This document shows positions 11,640-23,080 of a stretch of DNA of 64,000 nucleotides, in pieces. Numbering within the stretch: the first letter of the stretch is position 1; every line of letters starts with the position of its first letter. Origin of the DNA: Monarcha castaneiventris obscurior (taxonomy: Eukaryota; Chordata; Aves; Passeriformes; Monarchidae). The notes beneath the pieces were generated by a model. That model was not told the origin of the DNA and searched no databases. It worked only from the letters and a program-made list of their open reading frames with translations. The stretch covers positions 4,525,501 to 4,589,500 of the forward strand of contig JAMPIT010000481.1 in assembly GCA_026261815.1 (NCBI GenBank), given 5' to 3'. The position numbers and the translations under genes are program-made.

Positions 11640-11797
11640 AGTGACAGGACAAGGGGGAATGGCTTCAGACTGATAGAGGAGGTTTAGATGGGATATTGGG
11701 CAGGAATTGTTCCCTGTTAGGGTGGGCAGGCCCTGGCACAGGGTGCCCAGAGCAGCTGTGGCTGCCCCTGGATCCCTGGAAGTGCCCAAGGCCAGGT
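11640..11797 (+). mobile_element. CR1 LINE fragment, plus strand, truncated at its 3' end
   Basis: It reads GGCTTCAGACTGATAGAGGA, GGTTTAGATGGGATATTGGG, GGCCCTGGCACAGGGTGCCC and then AAGTGCCCAAGGCCAGG before stopping abruptly. This is the sense orientation of the CR1 3' region without the final part. It is the reverse complement of much of the 10.55-kb copy, with about one mismatch over a 34-base core that I compared by eye. Confidence 0.85.
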
Positions 11798-12216
11798 TTC
11801 AGTAATTAATAGTCTCCATGATGTGTTTAAAATAATCTTAATTCTGCTTTTGTGTGCAAATTCCTGGTTATGATCATTCTCATATTTACTGTTTTTTACT
11901 TTAGCACCATCTCCTCAGGACATGTATTGCTGTACGTCATTTCATTTAAATTCTTTTTAAATCATAGTCAAAGCTAAAGTCTTGTGTTTGGGAACCGGCA
12001 ACTCAAGAAAGGTTATTCCTCTAATTTATATTAACTGGTGAGATTTTAACACTTATTTCCTTTTTTTCAATCTAATCAAATTCCTGAAGCAACATGACAA
12101 GACCAGTGAAGCTGAGGATGCTTTTATGCCCCGTTTGATTGTAAAATTAAAAAAAAACAACCAACTCCTCACGGACTGAGTCTGAACATTTTTTCCACTC
12201 TCCTTCCCAACCGCAG

Positions 12217-12384
12217 AACTCCTCGGAAGAAGCAGAAGCTGCCAGCAATGAGAAGGCAGAGGCGGCTCTCGAGGCAGTGGCTCCCGACAGGGACGAGAGC
12301 AAGGGCACGGAGGCCGCCGAGGTGAAACCGCGAGGGGCTGAGAGCAAAACCCCCAAGGCGAACCTGAGGAAGTTTTTTAAGCTG
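12217..12384 (+). CDS. BCAS1: BCAS1 coding exon F (NLRKFFKL exon)
   Basis: This exon has 56 codons, phase 0 at both ends, with a CCCAACCGCAG acceptor and a GTAAGA donor. The body is Glu/Ala-rich (NSSEEAEAASNEKAEAALEA at the start) and turns basic near the end: ESKTPKANLRKFFKL. It occupies the position of the human segment ending EESKPRTSLMAFLRQM, which also directly precedes SVKGDGG. In the bird the terminal module reads RKFFKL, much closer to the repeated Phe/Lys pattern than human MAFLRQM. The exon is GC-rich and CpG-containing, and a CpG-bearing minisatellite starts about 100 bp downstream. The call rests on ORF limits, splice sites and flanking collinearity. Confidence 0.9.
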
Positions 12385-15313
12385 GTAAGAGCAGCTTTTC
12401 CCTTCGGGAGCTCAGAGGGGAGCGATCGCTGCTGGGCCGGGGGGCGAGGCTTGGAAAACACTTTGCCTTTGTCTGGGAGGGCGCAGGGATGCTCGGGGGT
12501 GAGCGATGCTCGGGGATGGGCGATGAGGGATGAGCGATGCTCGGGGATGCTCGGGGCTGGGCAATGCTCAGGGATGAGAGATGCTCGGGGATGAGAGATG
12601 AGGGATGAGCGATGCTCGGGGATGGGCGATGCTCTGGGATGGGCAATGCTCGGGGGTGGGCAATGCTCGGGGGTGGGCGATGAGGGATGAGCGATGCTCG
12701 GGAGTGAGCGATGCTCGGGGATGGGCAATGAGGAATGAGAGATGCTCGGGGATGGGCGATGAGGGCTGAGCGATGCTCGGGGATGGGCGATGAGGGATGA
12801 GAGATGCTCGGGGATGGGCGATGAGGGCTGAGCGATGCTCGGGGATGGGCGATGAGGGATGAGAGATGCTCGGGGATGGGCGATGAGGGATGAGCGATGC
12901 TCGGGGATGGGCGATGAGGGATGAGAGATGCTCGGGGATGGGCGATGAGGGATGAGCGATGCTCGGGGATGGGCGATGAGGGATGGGCGATGCCTGGGGA
13001 CGGGCGATGCTCAGGGATGAGCGATGCTCAGGGCTGAGCGATGCTCGAGGCTGAGCGATGCTCAGGGATGCACGGCTGCAGCTCCTCCCGCATCCCCCGC
13101 GCATTCCCCGTCCTGCATCTCCCTCTCGCGGCTCCTCCCGGAACATCCCGAGGGCTCCGGTGGCCCTCCCCTTGCCGAGGTGGCCCAGGGAGCCCCAGGG
13201 GTGGCCACCCCGAGGATGCTCCGCTGCTCAAAACGCGCGGTGGATGTTCCTGGAGGATCCCATCTCCAAAGCCGCCTCCAAACCCGAGTCCCGCTGGCCA
13301 CGGCACTCCCAGACCTCCCTGTGCTGTGCCCTGTCCTGCGCTGCCTTCAGGGAGTTGTGTTTGGAGTGGCACAACTTTTTTTGGCAGTTTATGTAGGTCA
13401 GGTAAACGGGCACGTGGAAGGAAAGGAGGCAGTCACTGCTGCAAAAATGGGAAAAAGGAAAGGCATAAAGTATCATTTCATCCTGCTTCCCAGAGGAAGA
13501 TTATTCCCAGATCATCTGCAGTCTCTGTGCTGCCCTACATCCCTACGTAATCAAACTCTTAGGCAATAAATAGCATCTAGAATTGAGAATAACAAATTAA
13601 TTTTGTTGCAACTATTCATGAAAATGCAGCAAGGTATTGGCTGTTCCCACCCTCCTCCATTTACAAACATCCCAATCCACCCTGACTGCTGCAGAAAACT
13701 TTTTGGGAAGCCTTGGCCAGCAGCAATCCCAAGTGACCAGAGGCAAGGATGAGAGGTCAGCAGTGCTCTGGAGAGAAATCCTTGGGATTGTTTCATCCTC
13801 GTCTCACTGGCAGCAAGAGGGAGCTTTGTCTAGACCTCAAGGTCTTTTCTCTGTTATTTTTAACCAAAAATAATAATAATAATGAAAATAAGAGGTGGAT
13901 TAGAGAGGTTGGCTGGAGCAGGATATTTTTTTCCGGGTTAGGAGTGTTTATAGGAGAAAAGGTAACACTGATTGCTGTTAGAGCAGAAACTCTTTTTTTC
14001 TGAAGGCATTTGAGGACTTGCTGAAGCAGAAACACAAAGCAGATCTTATCACAACGCATCTTCAAGCACTCTGGACCGGGTTTCTCCCCGGCACAGACCA
14101 CACTGAGCTTCCTCCCCTCCACCTCTGCAGCCTCCTGCTCACACAAAGTGCCACGAGCACAAACCCCCACCAGGCTCAGCAGTGGCTCCTTCCAGAGACA
14201 GAATTTTCCCCACAAAAGCCATGAATTGTCCTGGGGTGGTTTAATTTTCTCTCCTGCTGCTGCCATGTATTGATTTGCTGCGGTTTGATGGGCAAATCAG
14301 GGTCTGAGCAGCAGTTACCCCGTTTGTGGCATGGGGCTGATGCTGCTGTGCTTCGAGTGCCAAACGTACGAGCTGCAGCAAACCACAATTCCGCCTGAGC
14401 TATCTTTAGAACAAAAGTCACATCCTTTCATTGTTCTCATTGAACTTCTGCAATGAAAAATGGCATTTAAATTTGGGCACTCTGAAATCCTGGAGTTCAT
14501 TTTACGCTTTGCTGCTGAGCTCTGTGGCTTCTGTGGCAGCCAGGAGAACACACTGAACCCTCCAACGCATTTTTAATGACAAATGCTCATTCCTGTTGTC
14601 CCTTTTGTAGCATTGATTGCAACTTAAGCTTAACCTAATTCTCACAAAGCTTGTACTATTTACTCAGTTTGGTCAAACAGGGGTTTCTCATTTTTAAGTC
14701 TAGGTGGAAACAGGGGATTTTACCTTAAAAAGATATTTCAGAGTCAAGGTTTGCTCTCAGTGACTTTGCAGTGCTGCAGCCTCAGGTTCTGCTCGGATTG
14801 TCCAGGCTGGGAAGAGTGGGAACCAAGGAGGATCATTATTTATAGGTTTAAGGACTGCAGGAATAAACTGAAAAGCAAAAATCAGGATTAAATAGATGTT
14901 GGTGACAAAATATAAGAACATCCCTCTAAAGCTGAGTGGGCTTTAATTATTCCCAGCACATGCACTTAGTAGGGTGGATAAATAGAGAAGTCCCACTAGG
15001 TCTTGTAGGACAGATTTGGCTTTGAAAAGCAAGGAAAAGCTCTTTCCTAGAAAATTCCAGTGGCAGGGCTGACAGCAGGTTCTTGTTTAGGAACTGAATG
15101 ATCCCTGCTCAGGCCTTAGTGGGAAACCTGACTGGCAAGGGACAATCCCACAGAAAAGAACCAGCAAAATCCACCCTGGAGATGGGGATATGTCCAAAGT
15201 GGAGCTGCTGCAGTGCCTGGTTTTGTTGTAAAGAGTGGCTTAAACTCAAACCTTGATTCCTGTGAGTTTTCATCCTGACTGAATGCCTCAAACGGGACCC
15301 TTTGTTATTTTAG
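12385..15313 (+). other. BCAS1: BCAS1 intron F-G
   Basis: This 2.9-kb intron has a GTAAGA donor and a TTGTTATTTTAG acceptor. The donor-proximal part is a large minisatellite (12486-13070) followed by about 250 bp of CpG-containing GC-rich sequence. The rest is ordinary AT-rich intron. Confidence 0.85.
12486..13070. repeat. 31-bp CpG-containing minisatellite with 62-bp higher-order unit
   Basis: The basic unit combines GATGCTCGGGGATGGGCGAT with GAGGGATGAGC, 31 bp in all. In the middle (about 12735-12980) two unit types alternate. One ends GATGAGAG and the other GGCTGAGC or GATGAGC, giving a 62-bp higher-order period with very few differences, which suggests recent amplification. The edges are more degenerate. 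Long open frames across it are repeat artefacts. Confidence 0.95.
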
Positions 15314-15379
15314 TCAGTCAAGGGTGGTGGAGGCACACCCAGCTCAGAAGAGGGAGATGGCCCCAGCCCCAGCCCCCAC
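15314..15379 (+). CDS. BCAS1: BCAS1 coding exon G (SVKG exon)
   Basis: This exon has 22 codons, phase 0 at both ends, between a TTATTTTAG acceptor and a GTAAGT donor. It encodes SVKGGGGTPSSEEGDGPSPSPH. The start aligns with human SVKGDGGITHSEEINGKDSSCQTSDS as I remember it. The bird version keeps SVKG-GG and SEE but replaces the human SSCQTSDS tail with a Ser-Pro repeat, so a QT-type dynein light chain-like site at that position appears absent. This is a disordered linker with potential Ser-Pro phosphorylation sites. Confidence 0.85.
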
Positions 15380-18300
15380 GTAAGTGGATTTTTTTATTTT
15401 TGGCCGGGACTTTTCCATCCTCTGGTGATGGGTTCTTGTCACCTCCTTCCACACAGCTCTGCCTCTTGAAATGTAAAAGTCACTGAGGGAAAAGCGCTGC
15501 CTTCACTGAGCTTCATGTATTTACTCATCACTTATCTGTTTCTTTTATCTATTCATAATATTCAACAAGATTTTAAAGAGTCAACATCATGTTCCTTTTC
15601 TTAAAATAATTAGTGGGTTTATGTTCAGTCTTCTTCCCTCTCTTGCTGCTATTTGACTTTCTGCGAGTGCCTTGGCCCAGGCAGTGGAACTAAATCCACA
15701 CAGAATTATTTGTACTTTGTTGATTTACTTGTCTTCTGAGGAAAGAATCGTTTAGGTGGAAACTCTACAAAAGAGAAATGAAAGTGAGAATGAAAACTGT
15801 TCTCTGCAATGTAACAAAAGCCATGAAAATATTTGTTTCTTGTTCTGTTGGTTTTTTTTTTCTTCCATTCTGTGTTCATAAAAGCTGAACCCAACCTTTG
15901 GGTGTGGTATTTACATTCTGTTCTTCATGGCTTTCAAAATGCTTCAGAAAAATCATATTTTCATTAGAAATACAAATTCTGTTAACTTGAGAGTCAAACC
16001 CTCATTTGCTGCAAGTCAAGATATCCAGAGGAATTACATTCAGCAATGACAGATAAAACAAGGTTCTGCATAGAGTTTCCTTTAAGAGAAAAACTGAAGT
16101 TGCATTCAAAACTGACATTTCAGAATTTCCTTTTTTTAATAACTGTAAAATCATTTCTCTCTCTTCCTATTTTCACCATGTCTGATGACACTGAGGCTAA
16201 TTTTTATGAATTTGTCTCTAAAAGCATCCTAAATATAGAAGGTCTTGTCTTGTGACATTGAATCTTTATTTGATACAGGAGTTTTATGAAGTGATCTGGG
16301 TAAGACATCAAAAGTTACAATCCTGGATCTATTTTATTATTTTCATGAGCAGCCAATTTCCTTCCATTTTTGTAAATCAGTTTATTGTTCTTCCTCCTTC
16401 TCTCCCTTGCCCTGGTGCAAATTAGAACAGTTTTATTACGCAGAGGAGCCCAAGGAAAACTGGATCTGCTGCTGACTTCTTCCTTTTTTGGGGATTTCTT
16501 TGAAAGGATTTCCTTAAATTATGCTGTAGTGTCTCTGGAATTCTGTGATTCTTCTCCCCTTTCCATCCCTTCCACTCTGTACCCTCCAGGAATTTCAGCA
16601 CCGCTCCAAAACCCACAGAAATTCTGGGCTTAAAAATCAGCCTTGGATCAAGGTCTCCTGGAAGATAATGGGGAAAATACTGTCCATCGTTTCTGGTTTT
16701 ATTTCAGTGTCCCTGCTAGTGCTGAGGGAGGCAGAGCAATCTGCCAGGAGCAGCTCCCCTTTGGAAGAAGGAGCATTAACATCTTTCATTATTCATAGGC
16801 CTCACTCCGCACTTCCCGAGCTGCTCCCATCAATATCAAATATGCCAATTTCCTGCCTTTCAAGGTTAATATGAAACACCTCAAAGAGATTACCTGATAG
16901 GGGGGGGCTTTTTGCCTGGAAAATGTATTATGAATATTTTTAAAAAGTGTTTTGTCTGCCTGACATCAAAGGCCCAACCTGCTCTCAGCAACGGGGACGT
17001 TCTGCCTTGGCTGCGGCGCTGTCTCGGGCCCGTGTGGGGAGCAAGGCTCTCATTTGGCACCCACAGAGCAAAGCCACAGATTTCACTGAGTGTTTCTGAG
17101 GGTTCCAGGCTCTCCTGGCCCCTTTGAACTCTGCTGTCTCTGGGCTCAGCGCTGGGCTCAGCCCCAGAGCTGCCTTTGGGGCGCTGTGGTTGCTGCTGCA
17201 GCAAAGGTGAACTTTGCAACCAAAGAATAATTTCAGAGGTGAGCTGAGGCAAATGTGAGCAGAAGGGTCTTGGGAACAAACTGCTGGGGCAGCAGCTCAG
17301 AGCTGCCAGGGTTTAACTGAGCCAGAGACAGCACTAAATGTGCTGTGTGCTCATCCTTGTGCTGGGAGAGCTCCCAGACCCTCCAAAGCTGGTGTCATGT
17401 CCCAAGTGAGGCGACCAGGACACAGAGGGGGGGTGTGTGGTGTCTGTGCAGCCCCAGCCCATACATCTGCTCTCCCCTGACCCTCCTGAACTGCTTTAAT
17501 GAGCTAGAAATCTCCTGGTCCCCTCCATCTCCATGGCTTGGTGCTCCCCTGCACAAACACGAGCTGCTGGCTGGGTTTTTAAAGTCTAAGAGCAGAGAAA
17601 TCCAGGTGTGAGGAAATATTTACCCACATATATCTGTCTTTGGGAAAAGGAAATAATTTTAGAAGCTCATATTTAGTGGAGGAGTTGAGCGTCCTGGTCA
17701 CGCCTGAATGTATTAAATGGTTCTTTAATTTAAACATGGAGTTTCTGTAAGAAGTAAGTTTCTGTAAGACTGTGCAGCAAGGAAAGGTAATAGAGTGAAA
17801 ATAGCAAGCAGTAGGATTGCTGTCCTCTCTCATTCTTGTTTCCCCAAAATTAGATTGGACTGAACTTTTTTTTTTCCAAATACAAGAGGTGCATTTGCAT
17901 TTTGTTTCTCTAGAGGTTCTGCTTTTAGGGTTTTCTCTGAAATCATGATATCTAAAAATGTTTTTGCTTTGAATGAAAGCTAAGCCTGTCGTGTAAGCAC
18001 ATAACCCCAGGCCTTTAGAAGAACACCAAATATTTCAAGACTAATGGTAAAATTCCCAAAGCTGGAAAAATACACATTATTTTAATGCACAAGCATTAAG
18101 CTTGGGCCATGCCCTGAGGACAGATGTGAGATTTCCAGCTTTTCAACATGGCAAATTTGTGCTTTTTAAATGATGGTAATAAATAAAGCCATATGGGGTT
18201 TTTTTTGCATATGAAAAAAGAAAATCCCATTTGCAAGCAGATTTCCTGGCAAAAATATCCTCATTTACTACTTTCCAAACAGTGACAATTTCATTGTCTG

Positions 18301-18975
18301 ATCCTTTGTTTGCCAGATATGATTTTTCTTCTGTGAACTTCAAATGTATCCTGAACTTCTCCAAGTTCCAGAATGTTCCCTTTTACTCTAGATAGGTGCT
18401 TTGTGATTGTGGTTTTTTGGAAGATTTTCTGTCTCTTCTTTTGCACTTGTACATGACATTTTCTACGATGTTCTGGCCTTCCATAGCCAAACCCTGTGTT
18501 GTTCATTTTTGGGTGCAGTGCTGCAATTTCACAGGGAACTTGCTTTTATCCTTTGCTTTATGGGCTCTTTTGATTTTTTTCCTCGCTCAAATAATTTCCT
18601 TGCACTTTTTGGGTGCTTTCCCTGCTTGGGGTGAGAACCCCAGGGGTGTTTCAGTGGGCAGTGACTCTGTGGATGCTCTCTGCCTCCTCAAGCAGCTTCA
18701 GCACATAAATTAAGTTGTTACACCCAGGGACGGTTTGATCTTGCAGTCTTTGCTCGTGTAATTCCACCAGCTCCCTGGGAGTCCTTCCCTGAGCCAACAC
18801 TGCAGGAGTCCATCCCAACCTCTGTAAATGGAAACCTGCTGGACAGCAGGACTGCTCCCTGCCAGGTGGCTTTTCATTTTTTAAATTTTTTTTTTTTCCT
18901 AACATATTTATGGATCTCCTTCCCAACTCTTTTCTATTCCCCACTAAAAATAACCCCTGTTTGAAACCGCTGCAG
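15380..18975 (+). other. BCAS1: BCAS1 intron G-H
   Basis: This 3.6-kb intron has a GTAAGT donor and an AAACCGCTGCAG acceptor. The acceptor's best pyrimidine run, at about 18885-18898, is distant. It contains a candidate 21-bp microexon at 16279-16299, treated as a finding. No mobile element was recognised. Confidence 0.8.
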
Positions 18976-19227
18976 ACTTTAAACGCCACAGAGAGGCCTC
19001 TTGCCCCGTCTGAGAGCGACCCTGGGGGCCAAAGGAGCAAAGAGGGCTCCAAAGACAAGAAGTCCACGGTGGAGCTGGGCAAGCAGAAGGGCAGGGAGCA
19101 GCCAGAGCCTCGGGAGCAGCCGGCAGCCGACTCCGACTCCATCCAGAACGGAGGAGACGCCGCCAAGGAACCCTCCTACAAGAAGACAGAGAAGAGGCAG
19201 TCCCTTGGAGGGTTTTTTAAAGGCCTT
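18976..19227 (+). CDS. BCAS1: BCAS1 coding exon H (SLGGFFKGL exon)
   Basis: This is the longest exon in the window: 84 codons, phase 0 at both ends, with a GCTGCAG acceptor and a GTATGT donor. It starts TLNATERPLAPSESDPGG and continues with SKEGSKDKKSTVELGKQKGR. An acidic/Gln stretch with DSDSIQNGGD follows, and it ends KTEKRQSLGGFFKGL. Human BCAS1 has GKEGSSKDKKSAAEMNKQK, then TNSLQNGD, then EKRQQSLGGFFKGL in the same order, so identity is secure. The C-terminal RQSLGGFFKGL is another Phe/Lys module; its Ser follows basic residues and resembles a basophilic kinase site. The segment is predicted disordered and strongly charged. Confidence 0.95.
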
Positions 19228-19595
19228 GTATGTTCATTTATCTTCCTTTTTTTAGCCATTTCCCAGCTGGTTTAATTGCCCAGCCTGCAGGCTCTGATCC
19301 GGGAGGGATTTGTGCTGATTTCACCAGCAGGACTTGGGCCAGGGAACAGCGAGATTTTGGGGAAGGCAGGAAAATTCAGGCCTCGGGGTGCTGATTCTGG
19401 CAGGGATGGTTTGCCCAGGGAGAGCTGTGACTGTCCCTACAGCCCTGGGTTTGGGGTTGGTGTCCTGGCTACAGGGATGGCTCAATGTTCCCGGAGTGCT
19501 GAGCCACCGACAAATTACAGGGTGTTAATTAAGGAAAAGTGGAGGTGGGGCTGGGTTGGCACAGGAGCCTGCCTGCCCCCATGGGTGCTGGGACA

Positions 19596-20076
19596 CCCTG
19601 CAGAACCAAATCCCTGCAGAACCAAACCCCTGCAAAACCAAATCCCTGCAGAACCAAACCCTACAGAACCAAATCCTACAGAACCAAATCCCTGCAGAAC
19701 CAAATCCCTACAAAACCAATCCCTGCAGAACCAAATCCCTACAAAACCAATCCCTGCAGAACCAAATCCCTGTAGAACCAAACCCCTGCAAAACCAAATC
19801 CCTGCAGAACCAAATCCCTGCAGAACCAAAACCCTGCAAAACCAAATCCCTGCAGAACCAAACCCTGCAGAACCAAATCCCTGCAGAACCCAAGCCCTGC
19901 AGAACCAAATCCTACAGAACCAAATCCCTGCAGAACCAAATCTCTACAGAACCAAACCCCAGCAGAACCAAACCCCTGCAGAACCAAACCCCTGCAAAAC
20001 CAAATCCCTGCAGAACCAAATCCCTGCAAAACCAAATCCCTGCAGAACCAAATCCCTGCAGAACCAAATCCCTGCA
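19596..20076. repeat. 16-bp minisatellite CTGCAGAACCAAATCC, about 30 copies
   Basis: The unit CTGCAGAACCAAATCC varies as CTACAGAACCAAATCC, CTGCAAAACCAAATCC and CAAACCCC forms. Indels of one base are frequent, so the array is less homogeneous than the one in intron F-G. The unit contains a PstI-type CTGCAG palindrome. None of the frames contains stops, which creates spurious open frames of nearly 300 codons. Confidence 0.97.
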
Positions 20077-22904
20077 AGGGAAGAATCAAGGGAGGCCCCT
20101 GGGTGGGTGGGAAGCAGCACAGGGGTCACAAGGCAAGCACCTTGTGTTAGCCAACAGTTATAGACTAAAGCACACCAAAAGTACACATTGCATTTTTAAT
20201 TCTTGCTTTTTGCTAAATCTTAGGCTAAATTTGCCATGCCCCCTTCGCTGAAACCTGAAATGCAGAGATGAAAGAATTCAGCACACAAAAATTCTGCATT
20301 TCCATAAGGTTTGGCGCTGCTGAGCCAATGGTGATTCCACAGCGCATTAAATAGATGGAAATTTATTTTTTCCACTTGTTCACGTTCAGGGGCCTAAATC
20401 ATTTGTAAGGATGCTCCTTTTTCCTCACTCTGCCACAGCAGCAGTGAATCCACTGTGGGGTCATTTTTAGCACCTTTTGGAAACCTCGTGTGAAAACCAA
20501 GCTTCATCATAACTTTCAAGATGCAAAGGAATGTGAGCGTTATCTGCGGTGATTCCTTGTGAATCTGGCTACCCTGAGAAACTCAGAGCTTTTTTTTCCT
20601 TCCTCATCTCTAAGGTTATTGGGATAGAAGCAGGGCTGGGCAACCCTTCAAGTAGAAAAGTCAAATAATAGAGATGGAAATGGTGGCAGAGTTAAAAATC
20701 TGTAGGGCCCAGGGCTGTAAAGCTGCTGTGCAGAGCAGGGTGACTCACAGGCAGATGTTTTCCAGTGTTTGATTTGCATATATTTCACAGAATTACTGTG
20801 GATCCTACAGAGGGAGATTTGCATCACCAAAGTAATGACATACTCCAAGGGGAATTAGGAAAAAAGATAAAAATAGCTTTCTGCAGGATAAATTAGCACC
20901 AGCTCAGCCACGACCCTGTAGTTGTGGGGTAAAATCCTGGTTCACTGTGAATCAGTGGGATTTCTTGGAGTTTCAACAGAGCAAGGAAGTGCTGGAGCTC
21001 ACCTGAACTACTTTAATCAGCTTCCACTTACCTTGGCTGTCAGTGAAGCCACGAGGAGAAATCTTTTTGCTTGACACAGTGTGAAAGTCAGGATATCGTT
21101 TTACAGAGATCTGTGAGCTGACTGAAGCTGTCAAACCCATCCTCGAGCATTTTTCTTTATTTCACCCCTTTTGCCTCCAAATTCTGTGTGAGTTTCCCTT
21201 GTGCCCAACACTGGTGCACGTGTGGAATGTGATATTGATGGGCATAACAGAGATTTGTTTCTGTGGGCTGGAGATTTCTCTAAATGAAGCACTGGGAGCC
21301 CTCCCTTGTCAGAATTGTGGCTGCGAGAAAGGGTTTTTCTGCTGACAGTGACACTTCCTGTTGTGTGGTGTCATCCATCCAAGGTGTACCCAAAATTCCT
21401 CCGTGGAGTTTAACAAAAGACACAAATTTAGAATTCTTCCACACAGATCTGAAGCAGTGGCAGCTCGTGAGGAAACACCTTCGAATTTCATGAAAGGCAG
21501 AGAGAGGAAAGGTGCCTCAGACTGAAAGGGCAAGAAGAAGCTTTGAGATCAAGGGAGGAGATTGCGAGAGGTAAAAAGACCATTTGAGGAATAAAACACA
21601 GAATGAATGTAGAGGAAGTAGAGAGGTTCTGTAAGATTTTTTTTCTTGCCTCAGTGTGGCTGTACAGCCCCTTATCTTCTGCTGCAATTTCAGAGGCCAA
21701 GAGGGCTCCTGCAGCTTCTCTCTCCCATTAGCAGAAGATGGCTCTTAAAAAAAAGAAGATTTTGACAACACAAAAGCTGATTTGGTCAGTTTATTGTCCT
21801 TTTAAAGTGGCAGCAAACCACACAACAATGAGGTCTGCGTATGGGAAATCCTTCATGGAAAATTATTACCTCTCTTTGAATATCCCCAAGATTACCAAGA
21901 GCTAAGAAACTCCTTCTGCAGCGCTAAGAAATAATCTGCTCATCTCCTAGGCGATCAGCCGGAGCCCCAGGAAGGTGTAATCATTAATCTAAAAGTATCA
22001 GATCACACACCAGCCAACGCCAGCGCTGCCATTTCCAGATAACAGCTCGATTGTCTGGAAACAACTCGGCAAAAAATTCAGCTTTTCGTGGATAAAATGA
22101 GAGCAGGAGATGTTTAAGAGGGGATCCAGCAGCTCATCCAGCCTGTGCTCACTGAACAATTCCTGTTCTGCATTTTACCACCACCCTCTCCTGGATGCTG
22201 ATTCCCCTGGGAAAGGGCAGGAGCAAGAGGATGTCACAGTGCAGGAATGCCTCTGCTCCCAGCTGGGCTAAAAATGCTGGAATTTTGGCTACAAATGCTG
22301 AAATTTTGGTTACAACTGGAGCCACTTATGCAAGCAAACAGCATCGCTGCCTGACTGCAGGGTTTGAGCACAGATAAGGTCCAGTGGTTGTTCCTATGGT
22401 AAAAGAGATTAATTTATAAACTGTAGCAAATGTATTTAGTGAGTCTTTGAAAGATTAGATTAGAAAGAAAAAGAAAAGGGGGGAAAAAAAAAAGATGAAT
22501 AACATTGTTTCCTGAGCTGGAATAACTCATAGTCCAGCTGTCGGGAGCTGGGACTGCTCAGCACGTGAGAAGTATTCGGATTTATTCTGATCAGAGTGTG
22601 TGTCAGGCTTCTCCTGACAAAATCTGGGGGGGAAAAATACTCCAGTACCGGGATTTCGCTGTGTGTGAAGTTTGAAATGCTCTGCCCAAAGCAGCACGTT
22701 CCAGCCTGGCCGTCACAGAGCCGTGAGCTGGTGGTACCCGAGCTCCTGGATCCCAGGGCAGAGCTGGGATCTGTCCCTTCAAAAAGCAGAACAAAGTTCT
22801 TTCCTTCTTTCCCAGCGGGCTCGGCAATTCCAGTTCCGCCAGAATCATCAGCCAGTGTCCCCCAGAGCTTCCTGCTTTAACCAGCAGGGTTAAATTAACC
22901 TGCT

Positions 22905-23080
22905 TTAACCCGCGAGCACGGGAGCAGCAGGAGAGGCAGCGAGCGAACAGCGCGGCATCCCCGCGAAACGAGCGCTAAGTGAGGCAGAACTGGGATTATC
23001 CCCGAGGAGCCTCCCGCCTGTCTCCTCCCTCCTCCCGTTTATAGGAGGAAAGGCGAATTGGATCACCTTATTTCCTAGAT
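22905..23080. promoter_or_regulatory. Small CpG cluster in the last BCAS1 intron
   Basis: About 170 bp contain roughly sixteen CpG dinucleotides, including GCGAGCGAACAGCGCGGCAT and CCCGCGAAACGAGCGC. The surrounding DNA is CpG-poor. It could be an unmethylated regulatory element, an alternative promoter or an old GC-rich repeat. No TATA box, initiator or transcription start can be identified from sequence alone. Confidence 0.25.

Larger units (their letters stand above)
7572..12216 (+). other. BCAS1: BCAS1 intron E-F
   Basis: This 4.6-kb intron contains the G-rich minisatellite at 7576-7865 and a minus-strand CR1 at about 10552-10816. A plus-strand CR1 lies at about 11640-11797. A possible 51-bp cassette exon at 12090-12140 is treated as a finding. 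Otherwise it is AT-rich intronic sequence. Confidence 0.85.

Noticed and set aside
12147..13146. Pro/Ser/His-rich frames of about 190 codons on the minus strand over the 31-bp array
   Set aside because: These are repeat translation only. The region is the intron after BCAS1 exon F.
18651..19166. 171-codon minus-strand frame opposite exon H
   Set aside because: It is the antisense shadow of the GC-rich BCAS1 exon H; the plus strand has clear homology and splice sites.
19276..20251. Long open frames of about 230 to 295 codons across the 16-bp repeat
   Set aside because: They arise because the repeat unit has no stop codon in any frame. The peptide is pure repeat, and the sequence lies in an intron after a clear GTATGT donor.
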